This document shows positions 60,601 through 64,000 of a stretch of 64,000 bases of DNA, one piece after another (within the stretch, counting starts at the first letter, position 1; each line of letters opens with the position of its first letter). The position numbers and the translations under genes are program-made. Below the pieces are notes generated by a model. That model did not search any database and was not told the DNA's origin. It saw only the letters and a program-made list of their open reading frames with translations. Location: the NCBI RefSeq assembly GCF_033118175.1, contig NC_083696.1, positions 33,465,001-33,529,000 of the forward strand, read 5' to 3'. This stretch comes from Dama dama (lineage: Eukaryota; Chordata; Mammalia; Artiodactyla; Cervidae).

Positions 60601-62532
60601 GTTAGAAATACAACCAACGTCGTATCTTGTTGCCAGGGTCTACTGAGCAGGTATTGTACTTGTGATGATAACTTCTTTATAGTCATCATTAATGATAAAA
60701 AAAAGACCATCCACTTATTATAACTTCATAACTCTTAATATAAGACCTTGTGTGGCAGTTCTAACCACCTTTCATCTTTTTATTTATGACTATACTAGTT
60801 CTTTGTTGCTGAGTGTGGGCTTTCTCCAGGTGCAGCCAGCAGGGGCTACTCTTTGTTGTGGCATCGTGGTGCATGGGCTTCTCACTGCAGTGACTTCTCA
60901 CTGTGGGTCATGGGCTTTAGGTACCTAGGCTTCTGTAGTTGAGGCACACCAGATTCTAGAGTGCAGGCTCAGTAGTTGTGGCATACAGGCTTAGTTGCTC
61001 CACAGCATGTGAAATCTTCCTGGACTAGGGACCGAACCCATGTCCCGTAAGTTGGTAGGTGTATTCTAAACCACTGGACCACCAGGGGATCCCAAAACAC
61101 CTTTCATCTTGACTTTTCTCAACGAAGACTAGAAACCATAACACTAACCAATGCGCTCAAACATTTTAATATGCCCCCAGCTGTGAATGAGGCACTTTGT
61201 ATGAATTAGCTCAGTTAAACCTTGCAACCACCGTATAAGTTGAGCACTATTGTTTTTTTAAACATTAGATAAAATCAGGGCTTGGAGAAACTATGTCACT
61301 TACTAAAGCAAAATGACTGCAAGCAAGAGTAAGATAGAAATGGCCAAGAAAATTTGAGTCTTTCTGCCCACAGAGCCCAGACCCTTATCTAAGACCCTAG
61401 TACTAGTTACTAGGTACCGACTCCCTTTCAAGAGTATTGAGCAATGCAGGCTACCCTGACAGCATGATGGTGATGAGCCTCAATGGATGAGGGGCCATCA
61501 GTGACTCATGCCAGCCCCCCAATCCTGTACAGTTTCTATCTTCAAAATCAGTATCACCACTCCATCTGCCCTTCTTAAGGTGCAAGTTTTGGGGTTTTTT
61601 AAAATATAATTTCATTTATTTATTTATTTATTTTTGACTGTGCTGGACTTTCGCTGTGGCATGGGCCTTTTTCCAGTTGCAGTGAGCAGGGGCGACTCTC
61701 CAGGTGCAGTGCATGGGCTTCTCATTTCAGTGGCCTCTCTTATTGCAGAGCATCAACTCTAGGGCACGTGGGCTTCAGTAGTTGAGGCTACCAGGCTCTA
61801 GAGCTCAGATTCAGTAGTTGTAGTGTATGGGGTTAGCTGGTCCGCAGCATGCAGGAGTCTCCGAGTCCAGGGATCAAACTTATGTCTCCTGCATTGGCAG
61901 GAGGATTCCTTTCCACTGAGCCACCAGGGAAGCCCCATGTGCAAGTGTTTTATAAAGATTGATTCTATCCTTTATTTGTTTACTCTGGAGGAAATAAGAG
62001 GAGTCTTTCAGGCCAAACAGGATTTAAGAATCAAAACTACTTTGTCCTTAACCCACCCTAACCAGAATGTTAGTCTTCCCTGGTGGCTCAGATGGTAAAG
62101 AATCTGCCTGCAATGGGGCAGACCCAGGTTCGATCCCTGGGTTGGAAAGATTTCCTGGAAAAGGGCATCACAATTCACTCCAGTGTTCTTGCCTGCAGAA
62201 CTCCATAGACAGAGGAGCCTGGTGGGCTACAGTCCATGGGGTTACAGAGTCGGACACGACTGAGTGACGAACAGTAATACTAACTGGAATGTGAGGAAAG
62301 AAGTCAGCTGCCTACCCTATGCTATTTCTCATGTGTCATCTTCCGTTCATCTTCTATTTCTGTCTTTGAAGTCTCAACTAACCGTTTTATTTTCTTTTGC
62401 TCCAGCACTGTTGTCAAGGGTCCTGGTGAGGTCATCCCAACCGGAAACCATAGCCTATATTCTTTGAAGAACTGCTGCAACTTGCTGAATCCACCAACAC
62501 TGAACTGCAGTTGGATTCCTAATGTACTCTGA
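24507..62532 (+). CDS. SLC28A3: SLC28A3 (CNT3), sodium/proton-coupled nucleoside transporter, 17 coding exons, first exon not in view
   Basis: Spliced gene for concentrative nucleoside transporter 3, a plasma-membrane symporter that takes up purine and pyrimidine nucleosides with Na+ (or H+) and works as a trimer. The exons join in frame to 671 codons plus stop without frameshift or internal stop. Adding 20 residues for a missing first exon gives 691, the human length. With that numbering the binding residues fall where the family has them: Gln341-Thr342-Glu343, Glu519 in the GYKTFFNEFVAY signature, Cys561, Asn565 and Ser568. An acidic cytosolic N-terminus is followed by repeated hydrophobic helices and a Cys-rich C-terminal tail with NXS/T sites at 630, 636, 664 and 683. 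CNT1 and CNT2 are excluded by near-identity to CNT3 across all exons. Promoter and initiator Met are not visible. The call is close to certain. Confidence 0.97.
25590..26225 (+). mobile_element. Old L1 3' end (L1M-like)
   Basis: Decayed ORF2 tail and 3' UTR: CACATGGATGGTTATACAAG, AGAATGTACAACATCAAGAG, GTAACAAATGTACCACTTTG, CTCAATTTTGCTATGAACCT. This block order is shared with old L1 subfamilies across placental mammals. Confidence 0.75.
27200..27330 (+). mobile_element. CHR-type SINE with C-rich end
   Basis: GGAACTTCCCAGCAGGACAG head, AATGCAGGGGGCATGGGTTC, then CCACCCCCCACCCCCCAC before the A-rich tail. Confidence 0.8.
27360..27558 (-). mobile_element. Bov-tA SINE, antisense
   Basis: TTGCTCGGTCATGTCTGACT to GTCTGAGCCGCCAGAGAAGC. 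It shows several point changes but no truncation. Confidence 0.9.
28064..28146 (+). CDS. SLC28A3: SLC28A3 coding exon (residues 54-81), acidic stretch
   Basis: An 83-nt exon after a TTTCCAG acceptor. It encodes VGEHITIEQDSLRKDEEEED and ends inside a Gly codon. The Glu/Asp run corresponds to the acidic segment of the CNT3 cytosolic tail. The donor GG|GTACAG is atypical at +4 to +6. It is chosen because AAA-GG joins the leading G of the next exon to give Lys-Gly-Cys-Leu, as in the family. A SINE begins only about 25 bp past this donor. Confidence 0.92.
28171..28358 (+). mobile_element. Bov-tA SINE next to a splice donor
   Basis: GGGCTTCTCTGGTGGTTCAG to GACTAAGCGCAGCACAGCAC. A deletion removed part of the GGAGAAGGGAAAGGC segment. 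Its start is about 25 bp past the donor of the 83-nt exon. Confidence 0.9.
29035..29215 (+). mobile_element. L1 3'-end remnant
   Basis: ACTTACTGTATAGCGCAGGG, GTGATTCACTTTCCTGGACA, CAGAAACTAACGCAACCTTG and the terminal GCCAATAAAAATTTT. Confidence 0.75.
31052..31143 (+). CDS. SLC28A3: SLC28A3 coding exon (residues 81-112), entry into first membrane helix
   Basis: A 92-nt exon between a TTGTTACAG acceptor and a GCAG|GTAAGT donor. It encodes CLGRMCGRMSDFCREHKTTL and then the start of a hydrophobic helix (YIIWGILIAG). The first dozen residues differ from human CNT3 far more than the rest and carry two Met codons (31065, 31077), while the CREHKTTLRYIIWGIL part is well conserved. The split Gly codon at the 3' end is completed by the next exon. 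Confidence 0.95.
31336..31563 (-). mobile_element. Bov-tA SINE, antisense, with small internal insertion
   Basis: GCTAAGTCACTTCAGTTGTG to GAGCCACCAGGGGGAAGCCC. About 25 extra bases (TGTCTAAGAATTTATAA region) interrupt the body near 31390. Confidence 0.88.
32012..32027. repeat. (GCTT)4 microsatellite
   Basis: Four perfect GCTT units in an intron. Confidence 0.7.
32510..32721 (+). mobile_element. Bov-tA SINE with 12-bp target duplication
   Basis: GCTTCCCTAGTGACTCAGCT to GACTTAGCATGCACGC. ACTAAGCAAGAG is present at 32498-32509 and 32722-32733. Confidence 0.93.
33021..33210 (+). CDS. SLC28A3: SLC28A3 coding exon (residues 112-175), first two membrane segments
   Basis: A 190-nt exon after CTGCACAG. 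It completes the first hydrophobic helix (YLALVIAACVMNF), then gives HRALPLFVITVVAIFFVVWD and the loop SPGQRLLDSHWFWLKW. Tyr113, a known human variant position, is Tyr here. The exon ends in TG of a Trp codon before GTAAAT, and the next exon supplies the final G. Conservation to other mammals is very high. Confidence 0.97.
33211..34293 (+). other. SLC28A3: SLC28A3 intron (1.1 kb), no repeat recognised
   Basis: GTAAAT to TTCTTAG. Neither strand shows a recognisable mobile element or a supportable gene. Short open frames here end at random stops. Confidence 0.8.
34294..34438 (+). CDS. SLC28A3: SLC28A3 coding exon (residues 175-223)
   Basis: A 145-nt exon after TTTTCTTAG, ending AAA|GTAAGT on a complete codon. 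It encodes a helix (VIWGCLILAVILWLVFDTA), the conserved linker KLGQQQLVSFGG and a second helix ending in LFSKHPTK. These belong to the scaffold helices that precede the transport domain. Confidence 0.96.
34439..35702 (+). other. SLC28A3: SLC28A3 intron (1.3 kb), no repeat recognised
   Basis: GTAAGT to TCTGTATAG. The only simple-sequence feature is an A run at about 35002-35018. Nothing else is recognised. Confidence 0.8.
35703..35816 (+). CDS. SLC28A3: SLC28A3 coding exon (residues 224-261)
   Basis: A 114-nt, 38-codon exon in phase 0/0, between TTCTGTATAG and CAG|GTAAGT. It encodes VYWRPVFWGIGLQFLLGLLI, then LRTEPGFMAFDWLGKQVQ. The YWRPV-WGIGLQFLLGL block is a CNT family hallmark at the start of the transport core. 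Confidence 0.96.
35915..36845 (-). mobile_element. BovB LINE, 5'-truncated, 0.93 kb
   Basis: It begins on + with the inverted GAACT-repeat terminus (TTCAGTTCAGTTCAGTCACT). The minus strand keeps a 198-codon frame (35937-36533) for the ORF end and, in a second frame (36606-36809), the reverse-transcriptase motif YADDTTLMAESEEELK. The frames are not contiguous, so it is inactive. Confidence 0.92.
36960..37133 (+). mobile_element. Bov-tA SINE with internal head deletion
   Basis: GGGCTTCCCTG joins directly to TAGGAGACCTGGGTTCAATC, so about 30 bp of the head (AGCTGGTAAAGAATC region) are missing. The body is complete. Near-repeats TACCCAT at both ends suggest the target site. Confidence 0.88.
37541..37618 (+). 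CDS. SLC28A3: SLC28A3 coding exon (residues 262-287)
   Basis: A 78-nt, 26-codon exon, phase 0/0, after TGTAATTCAG and before GTAAAA. It reads MFLGYTDAGASFVFGEKYTD and HFFAFK, the loop and amphipathic segment typical of vertebrate CNTs (family core YTDAGASFVFGE). The leading Met is an internal residue, not a start. Confidence 0.96.
37816..38000 (+). mobile_element. CHR-type SINE, long form
   Basis: GAAGACTTCCCTAGTGGCCC head, CCGGGTTCAATGGTCAGGGA, then the extended body (CACAGCTAAGCCACGATGCA) and an (AAAT)n tail. Confidence 0.82.
38026..38478 (+). mobile_element. Non-autonomous DNA transposon, Tigger/pogo-like
   Basis: The left end (GGCAGATCTCAGAGATGTTG, TTCCAGACCACCACAGTAAA) and the right end (CACAATAAAACAGGGTATGC CTGTA) are imperfectly inverted, as in old Tigger-type elements. 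No transposase frame remains. Family assignment is from memory and not exact. Confidence 0.55.
40294..40374 (+). CDS. SLC28A3: SLC28A3 coding exon (residues 288-314)
   Basis: An 81-nt, 27-codon exon, phase 0/0, following a C-rich tract and CCCCCAG, donor AAG|GTACCG. It encodes the helix VLPIVIFFSTVMSMLYYLGL and MQWIIRK, identical or conservative relative to human CNT3. Confidence 0.97.
41281..41475 (+). mobile_element. MIR element, sense
   Basis: TGCCTTGGTTTCCTCTTCTG, TAAAATGTG and GAGGGTTATTATAAGGATTA, in MIR consensus order. Confidence 0.8.
41577..42946 (-). mobile_element. BovB LINE, 1.37 kb, with 12-bp target duplication
   Basis: 5'-truncated copy, bounded by TGACTCAGACTT at 41565-41576 and 42947-42958. 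The minus strand keeps RT-domain pieces: MPANLNTQQWPQDWKRSVFI and FISIPKKGNAKECSDYCTIA (42639-42944), then CFIDYSKAFDCMDHNKLE (42515-42763), and QGCVLSPCLFNLYAEYIMRN (42301-42642). Frames are broken several times. Confidence 0.94.
43017..43566 (-). mobile_element. Solitary endogenous-retrovirus LTR (bovine ERV type), antisense
   Basis: About 550 bp bounded on + by TG and CA. The minus strand has LTR organisation: a U3-like part, a TATA-like GGCTTATAAGAC, a poly(A) signal (complement of TTTATT, 43087-43092) and a U5-like end. No gag, pol or env sequence adjoins it, so it is a solo LTR. A 4-6 bp target duplication was not convincingly found, so the ends may be off by a few bases. Confidence 0.7.
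43793..43873 (+). CDS. SLC28A3: SLC28A3 coding exon (residues 315-341), first re-entrant hairpin
   Basis: An 81-nt, 27-codon exon, phase 0/0, between CTTTTAG and CAG|GTAAGT. It encodes VGWVMLVTMGTSPVESVVAS and GNIFVGQ. This is the hairpin whose tip meets substrate and cation. Asn336 of SGNIF and Gln341, the first residue of the QTE nucleoside-binding triad, are both present. The triad is completed by the next exon. Confidence 0.97.
45529..45579 (-). mobile_element. Tail-only insertion, T/G-rich, with 13-bp target duplication
   Basis: 51 bp made of T runs, a G10 run and (TTTG) units, flanked by identical TTGATGGTATAGG at 45516-45528 and 45580-45592. It looks like a retrotransposition event that copied only the 3' tail of an RNA (poly(A) on the minus strand). 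Confidence 0.6.
45593..45770 (+). mobile_element. MER5A-like hAT remnant
   Basis: GAACACTCATCAGAACCACC, CTGGACCCAGCCCTAGAGTT and TTCTGAGAACTTGTGGG follow the order of MER5A, a non-autonomous hAT-Charlie element. Diverged. Confidence 0.55.
45834..45959 (+). CDS. SLC28A3: SLC28A3 coding exon (residues 342-383), QTES motif and following helix
   Basis: A 126-nt, 42-codon exon, phase 0/0, after TATTTCCAG, donor GGG|GTAAGA. It begins TESPLLVRPYLPYVTKSELH, giving Thr342 and Glu343 of the substrate site, then AIMTAGFSTIAGSVLGAYIS. Gly367, a reported human variant position, is Gly here. Confidence 0.97.
46505..46576 (+). mobile_element. MER5A-like element, left part
   Basis: CAGAGATTCTCAAAACCTAC and GGAATCACCTGGGAGCTTTT match the MER5A start. 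The element resumes at 48222 after the L1 insertion. Confidence 0.6.
46577..48206. mobile_element. L1 with 5' inversion (twin-primed insertion)
   Basis: The main body (46577-about 48140) is antisense: a minus-strand frame of about 520 codons from the second half of L1 ORF2 (LSLFADDMILYIENPKDS near its start, IQKSTSNKCWRGCGEKGTLL near its end), open throughout. The last part (about 48141-48206) is instead sense: CCAACTAATAAAAATAAATG, the bovine L1 3' terminus, plus an (AAAT)n tail. The 15-bp duplication TAAAAGCCCTAATGC at 46562-46576 and 48207-48221 encloses both. The ORF runs out into flanking DNA, so no functional protein is made. Confidence 0.9.
48222..48325 (+). mobile_element. MER5A-like element, right part
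   Basis: TCCAGAATCTCTTGGGATGA through CCAGTTTGAGAGCAGTTGG, the far end of the element begun at 46505. The join is continuous once the L1 and one target copy are removed. Confidence 0.55.
49207..49337 (+). CDS. SLC28A3: SLC28A3 coding exon (residues 384-427)
   Basis: A 131-nt exon after GAAATCACAG. It encodes VSSSHLLTASVMSAPAALAI and then SKLFWPETETPKINLKNAMK. Residue 385 is Ser (TCG), where human CNT3 has Pro at the junction VPSSHLL. The rest of the helix and loop is conserved. The exon ends with GG of a Gly codon before GTAAGT. Confidence 0.96.
49338..50818 (+). other. SLC28A3: SLC28A3 intron (1.5 kb)
   Basis: It holds one Bov-tA and an antisense L1-like scrap at about 49615-49690. The AT-rich remainder (49935-50818) shows no repeat I can name. 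Confidence 0.85.
49713..49930 (+). mobile_element. Bov-tA SINE
   Basis: CTCCCCTGGTAGCTCAGCAG to CACAACTGAGCAACTGAAC. It has a duplicated GGAGACACAGGAGACA in the head. Confidence 0.9.
50819..50987 (+). CDS. SLC28A3: SLC28A3 coding exon (residues 427-483)
   Basis: A 169-nt exon encoding DSRNLLEAATQGASSSISLV, the helix ANIAVNLIAFLALLSFMNSA and LSWLGNMFDYPQLSFE, almost identical to human. The acceptor is weak looking (a T run, then GATAAAG directly before the exon). It is the only AG that keeps the Gly-Asp-Ser junction in frame. The donor is GAG|GTACAA. Confidence 0.95.
50988..51381 (+). other. SLC28A3: SLC28A3 intron (0.4 kb), nothing recognised
   Basis: A short intron from GTACAA to TTTTTGTAG. 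The C/T-rich middle (about 51120-51180) is the only compositional feature. Confidence 0.85.
51382..51579 (+). CDS. SLC28A3: SLC28A3 coding exon (residues 484-549), CNT signature motif
   Basis: A 198-nt, 66-codon exon, phase 0/0, after TTTTTGTAG and before GTGAGT. It encodes a helix (VICSYIFMPFAFMMGIDW), then GYKTFFNEFVAY, the CNT signature (G-x-K-x3-N-E-F-V-A-aromatic). Glu519 in NEFVA is a substrate and cation-coupling residue. The segment after it (QQLSKLIHLRQAGGPKFVDG) is the conserved linker. Confidence 0.97.
51875..52190 (+). mobile_element. Bov-tA3-type SINE (two tRNA-like units)
   Basis: First unit from AGCTCGACTGGTAAAGAATC, second from GGACTTCCCTGGTAGCTCAG, then the Bov-A body and a (CACTTT)n-like tail. 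Confidence 0.92.
53470..54693 (+). mobile_element. L1 3' end, sense, split by a SINE
   Basis: ORF2 tail (ATCACTAATTATTAGAGAAA, CACCAGTCAGAAGGACCATC, CACTGTGGAAAACAGTATGG), then 3' UTR (TGAATCATTTTGCTGAGCAG) and an A12 tail at about 54680-54693. Reading frames are broken, so it is older than the antisense L1 copies nearby. Confidence 0.88.
53710..54016 (+). mobile_element. Bov-tA3-type SINE nested in L1
   Basis: Two head units (about 53710-53815 and 53816-53905) plus the Bov-A body. TTCCTC on both sides (53704-53709, 54017-54022) marks the insertion into the L1 sequence GAGGTTCCTCAAAAAACTAA. Confidence 0.92.
56088..57952 (-). mobile_element. Young bovine-type L1, 5'-truncated, 1.86 kb
   Basis: On + it starts with the T13 poly(A) complement and the L1 terminus (ATTAGTTGGAGGCTAATTAC), then the 3' UTR. 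An ORF2 C-terminal frame is open from about 57950 to a stop at 56431. It encodes the end of the reverse transcriptase thumb and the Cys-rich C-terminal segment (IQKSTSNKCWRGCGEKGTLL, LLGIHTEETRSERDMCTPVF). The endonuclease and RT catalytic parts are absent. It is nearly identical to the copy at 46577 over about 1.27 kb. Confidence 0.93.
58471..58748 (+). mobile_element. BovB LINE 3' end, sense, nested in old L1
   Basis: ATTGGAAGGACTGATGCTGA through the GAACT-repeat terminus (58728-58748). It encodes MLKLKFQYLGHLMRRVDSLE and QRMRWLDGITDSMDMSLSKL, continuous but severely 5'-truncated. Confidence 0.93.
58828..58932 (+). mobile_element. Bov-A monomer fragment nested in old L1
   Basis: CCCACTCCAGTACTCTTGCC to CAACTGAGCGACTTCAC. 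It lacks the head and the first part of the Bov-A body. Confidence 0.85.
59462..59543 (+). CDS. SLC28A3: SLC28A3 coding exon (residues 550-577), second hairpin and Cys561
   Basis: An 82-nt exon after a 7.9 kb intron, acceptor TTATTTCCAG, donor TCA|GTAAGT. It reads MRSEAISTYALCGFANFGSL and GIVIGGL. Cys561, Asn565 and Ser568 match the CNT3 residues reported to line the nucleoside and cation path. One base of a Ser codon is left for the next exon. Confidence 0.96.
59544..60194 (+). other. SLC28A3: SLC28A3 intron (0.65 kb), nothing recognised
   Basis: GTAAGT to TTCCCCAG, with no identifiable repeat or regulatory motif. Confidence 0.85.
60195..60293 (+). CDS. SLC28A3: SLC28A3 coding exon (residues 577-610)
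   Basis: A 99-nt exon between TTCCCCAG and GCAG|GTATTA. It encodes SMAPSRKHDITAGAMRALIA and GTIACFLTACIA, the last core helix. Its final G is the first base of Gly610. Phase agrees with both neighbours. Confidence 0.96.
60294..60529 (+). other. SLC28A3: SLC28A3 intron (236 bp), the shortest in view
   Basis: GTATTA to CACTTCTAG. It is free of repeats. Confidence 0.85.
60530..60650 (+). CDS. SLC28A3: SLC28A3 coding exon (residues 610-650), extracellular tail
   Basis: A 121-nt exon after CACTTCTAG, separated from the previous exon by only 236 bp. It encodes ILTNTPVDINCHHILENAFN and SSLVRNTTNVVSCCQGLLS. N-glycosylation sequons lie at Asn630 (NSS) and Asn636 (NTT), consistent with the external, Cys-rich C-terminus of CNT3. 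Confidence 0.95.
60800..61098 (-). mobile_element. CHR-type SINE, antisense, near full length
   Basis: GTTGCTGAGTGTGGGCTTTC, CACTGCAGTGACTTCTCACT, TAGTTGCTCCACAGCATGTG and the reversed head ACCACTGGACCACCAGGGGA. Confidence 0.85.
61190..61400 (-). mobile_element. MIR element, antisense, diverged
   Basis: TAAACCTTGCAACCACCGTA, GAGCACTATTG, CTTGGAGAAACTATGTCACT and AGAGCCCAGACCCTTATCTA follow reversed MIR order. Confidence 0.6.
61610..61936 (-). mobile_element. CHR-type SINE, antisense, with (TTTA)n tail
   Basis: A (TTTA)5-like tail at 61615-61640, then GACTGTGCTGGACTTTCGCT, TAGTTGAGGCTACCAGGCTC and the reversed head GAGCCACCAGGGAAGCCCC. Confidence 0.87.
62074..62267 (+). mobile_element. Bov-tA SINE
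   Basis: CTTCCCTGGTGGCTCAGATG to CACGACTGAGTGACGAACA. Similar bases TAACCAGAATGT and TAACTGGAATGT on either side suggest a mutated target duplication. It ends about 140 bp before the last exon. Confidence 0.92.
62406..62532 (+). CDS. SLC28A3: SLC28A3 terminal coding exon (residues 650-691 and stop)
   Basis: Coding part of the last exon, after TTTGCTCCAG. It encodes TVVKGPGEVIPTGNHSLYSL, then KNCCNLLNPPTLNCSWIPNV and Leu, with TGA at 62530-62532. Sequons lie at Asn664 (NHS) and Asn683 (NCS). The last six residues differ from human but total length agrees. Confidence 0.95.
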
Positions 62533-63350
62533 GTCCAACCACTCCTCTAACGGAACTTTAAGTACAGGTGCTGAATTTTCTGCTTTGAGGAGAAGGGGGA
62601 GAAACAAGCTATTTCCACAGATGGATACTTCTGTCATGGAGTTTCAGCTTTAAAGAAGAAAAACAGGAGTGAATGCTTCAGATCTATAGCATCTTCCTCC
62701 TCCCCGTTCTTCTCCTCCCCACAACTGAGAATTACTCATCTTGGTGTCCCAAAGTGACATGTTGTCTCCAAAAATGCTTCCTATATCAGAAGGAGATTCT
62801 GGAGACGATGCAAAGATGCTTTTTAGTGAAACGTTCATCACCAAAGATCTTCATGGCATAAAGACCACATTTTATGAGCAAACACAAACACTAATGACTG
62901 GATTAAAGGGGCTTCACCCAAAAGAAAGAATGTGAGAAAGGTTTTGGAATACCTTAAGTAATGTATTTGTGTTTTCATTTTTGTCCATACACAAGAGTAA
63001 TTTTTTTAAATCCATGTGTAAATAGTTGATTTGTATGTGTGGGGTGTGTGTATGTGCAGTGGTGATGAAGTGGGAACATAAATGGTATTCACATGTCCTT
63101 TCCCTCTGTTCTCTATGTTCTGGTGTCAGCCTTCATGAAAGCCCCATGGCACAGTGTGTGAGGGATTCCAACTATTCATATGTTGGTTCTCCTCTGTTTA
63201 CTATGACTATTATTTTTCTCTCTCATTCTTTTATCTCTTTTTAACTCTTTGCATTTTTCTACTCTGTTTTATTCCTGAGAGTTAGTTTTCCCCTTTTCAA
63301 ATTCAAGAATTAATATTCATTTTTAATAAAAAGTGGCAATATTACACACA
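62533..63350 (+). other. SLC28A3: SLC28A3 3' untranslated region (end approximate)
   Basis: Continuous non-coding sequence after the stop, free of recognisable SINE or LINE copies, unlike the introns. It ends about 20 bp past the canonical AATAAA at 63325. The true cleavage site is not visible, and a longer alternative 3' UTR into 63350-64000 is possible. Confidence 0.7.
63325..63330 (+). promoter_or_regulatory. SLC28A3: Candidate polyadenylation signal AATAAA for SLC28A3
   Basis: A perfect AATAAA hexamer about 790 bp past the stop codon, the first canonical one in the 3' UTR on this strand. The downstream sequence is T/C-rich (ACCCCTTTCTCTCC from about 63350), as expected near a cleavage site. 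Confidence 0.6.
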
Positions 63351-64000
63351 TACCCCTTTCTCTCCATCCTATTCACTCCAGTCTCTTTCCAGTACCACAC
63401 TCTGAAATTATTGTTAATGGACTAGTACTGAAGGAGGGAGATATTATTTCTGAGTCATGTGATGAGAATAGATAGTAAGGGGGTAAGGATCGGGCAAATG
63501 AGCTGGTGAGCATTTGAGGCTTGCTGCCGCCAGAAGTCTTATCAATACTCTCTGAACTTTGTGAGTGGCTCTGGGAGAGGTGGGAGTTTCCCTTTTCCCA
63601 GTAAAGCCACTCAGTTGAAGGTTTTGGTAGACAGTGATGTCTTCACTCTTCTTTGGCAGACATAGATGCTAGAGGACTATTTATTCCTCATAGTATATCC
63701 TCCACCCACCCATAGTCTTCTGAAATGGCAAAGATGGAGTGTCCTTGTGTTTCCTTGGCTGCCGCCTAAGGTCACCCAGTGCTCACAGAACGTTGCTGTC
63801 ATTCTATGCACTCTGACCTTGTTTCAAGCCAAGGCTGTGAAATGAAGAATTCTGCATTCTGTCTTATCTGTGCCTGGAATCTGAAGTTTCTACCCTTCTT
63901 TCTATCTTCACACTGATATAGTTTTCATTAACCTGAAAGTCCTTTCTCAAATACAGTATTATGAGTCCAGATATGAATGTTTCCTAATCTCAGTAAAGAG
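63351..64000. other. Sequence downstream of the first poly(A) signal, no feature seen
   Basis: I see no repeat and no conserved reading frame here. It may be an extended 3' UTR or flank. AGTAAA near the window end (about 63992) is a weaker poly(A) variant. Confidence 0.4.

Larger units (their letters stand above)
60651..62405 (+). other. SLC28A3: SLC28A3 last intron (1.75 kb)
   Basis: Two long antisense CHR SINEs, a MIR between them and a sense Bov-tA fill most of it. Only the last 130 bp before TTGCTCCAG look unique. Confidence 0.85.

Noticed and set aside
1..64000. CRISPR array, operon or other prokaryotic system
   Set aside because: The direct repeats present are SINE/LINE copies and target duplications at irregular spacing. 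The spliced vertebrate gene and ruminant repeats exclude a prokaryotic source.

Overview
This is nuclear DNA from a ruminant, most likely a bovid. The diagnosis rests on the repeats: many tRNA-Glu-headed Bov-tA and Bov-A SINEs, BovB (RTE) LINE fragments with the GAACT-repeat 3' end, CHR-type SINEs, and very open copies of a bovine-type L1. GC content is ordinary, genes are sparse, and coding sequence is split by large repeat-filled introns.

The window holds one gene, on the + strand. It is SLC28A3 (concentrative nucleoside transporter 3, CNT3). Seventeen coding exons run from 24507 to the stop codon at 62530-62532. All are in frame, all introns are GT-AG, and they total 2016 nt (671 codons plus stop). 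If 20 residues lie in one upstream exon, the protein has 691 residues and every checked functional residue falls at its human number (Gln341, Thr342, Glu343, Glu519, Cys561, Asn565, Ser568). I could not find that first exon. It probably lies upstream of base 1, which makes 1-24506 intron 1 or 5' flank.

Layout: 1-24506 is non-coding and dense in SINEs, BovB and CHR copies, with a candidate retroviral LTR, a possible retrocopied 3' UTR and two CTCF-like motifs. 24507-31143 encodes the acidic cytosolic N-terminus. 33021-40374 encodes the first membrane segments. 43793-51579 encodes most of the transport core. 51580-59461 is a 7.9 kb intron full of nested LINEs. 59462-62532 encodes the last core helices and the glycosylated C-terminal tail. 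The 3' UTR follows, with AATAAA at 63325.

The more informative observations concern mobile DNA. A 5'-inverted (twin-primed) L1 with a 15-bp target duplication has split an older MER5A-like element. A second, nearly identical L1 lies in direct orientation about 10.1 kb away and brackets a three-exon, 166-codon, in-frame cassette. A 51-bp insertion is flanked by a perfect 13-bp duplication and contains only a T/G-rich tail. Two SINEs are stacked at one target site, present in three copies. I see no prokaryotic feature, no CRISPR array and no evidence for an undescribed gene system.
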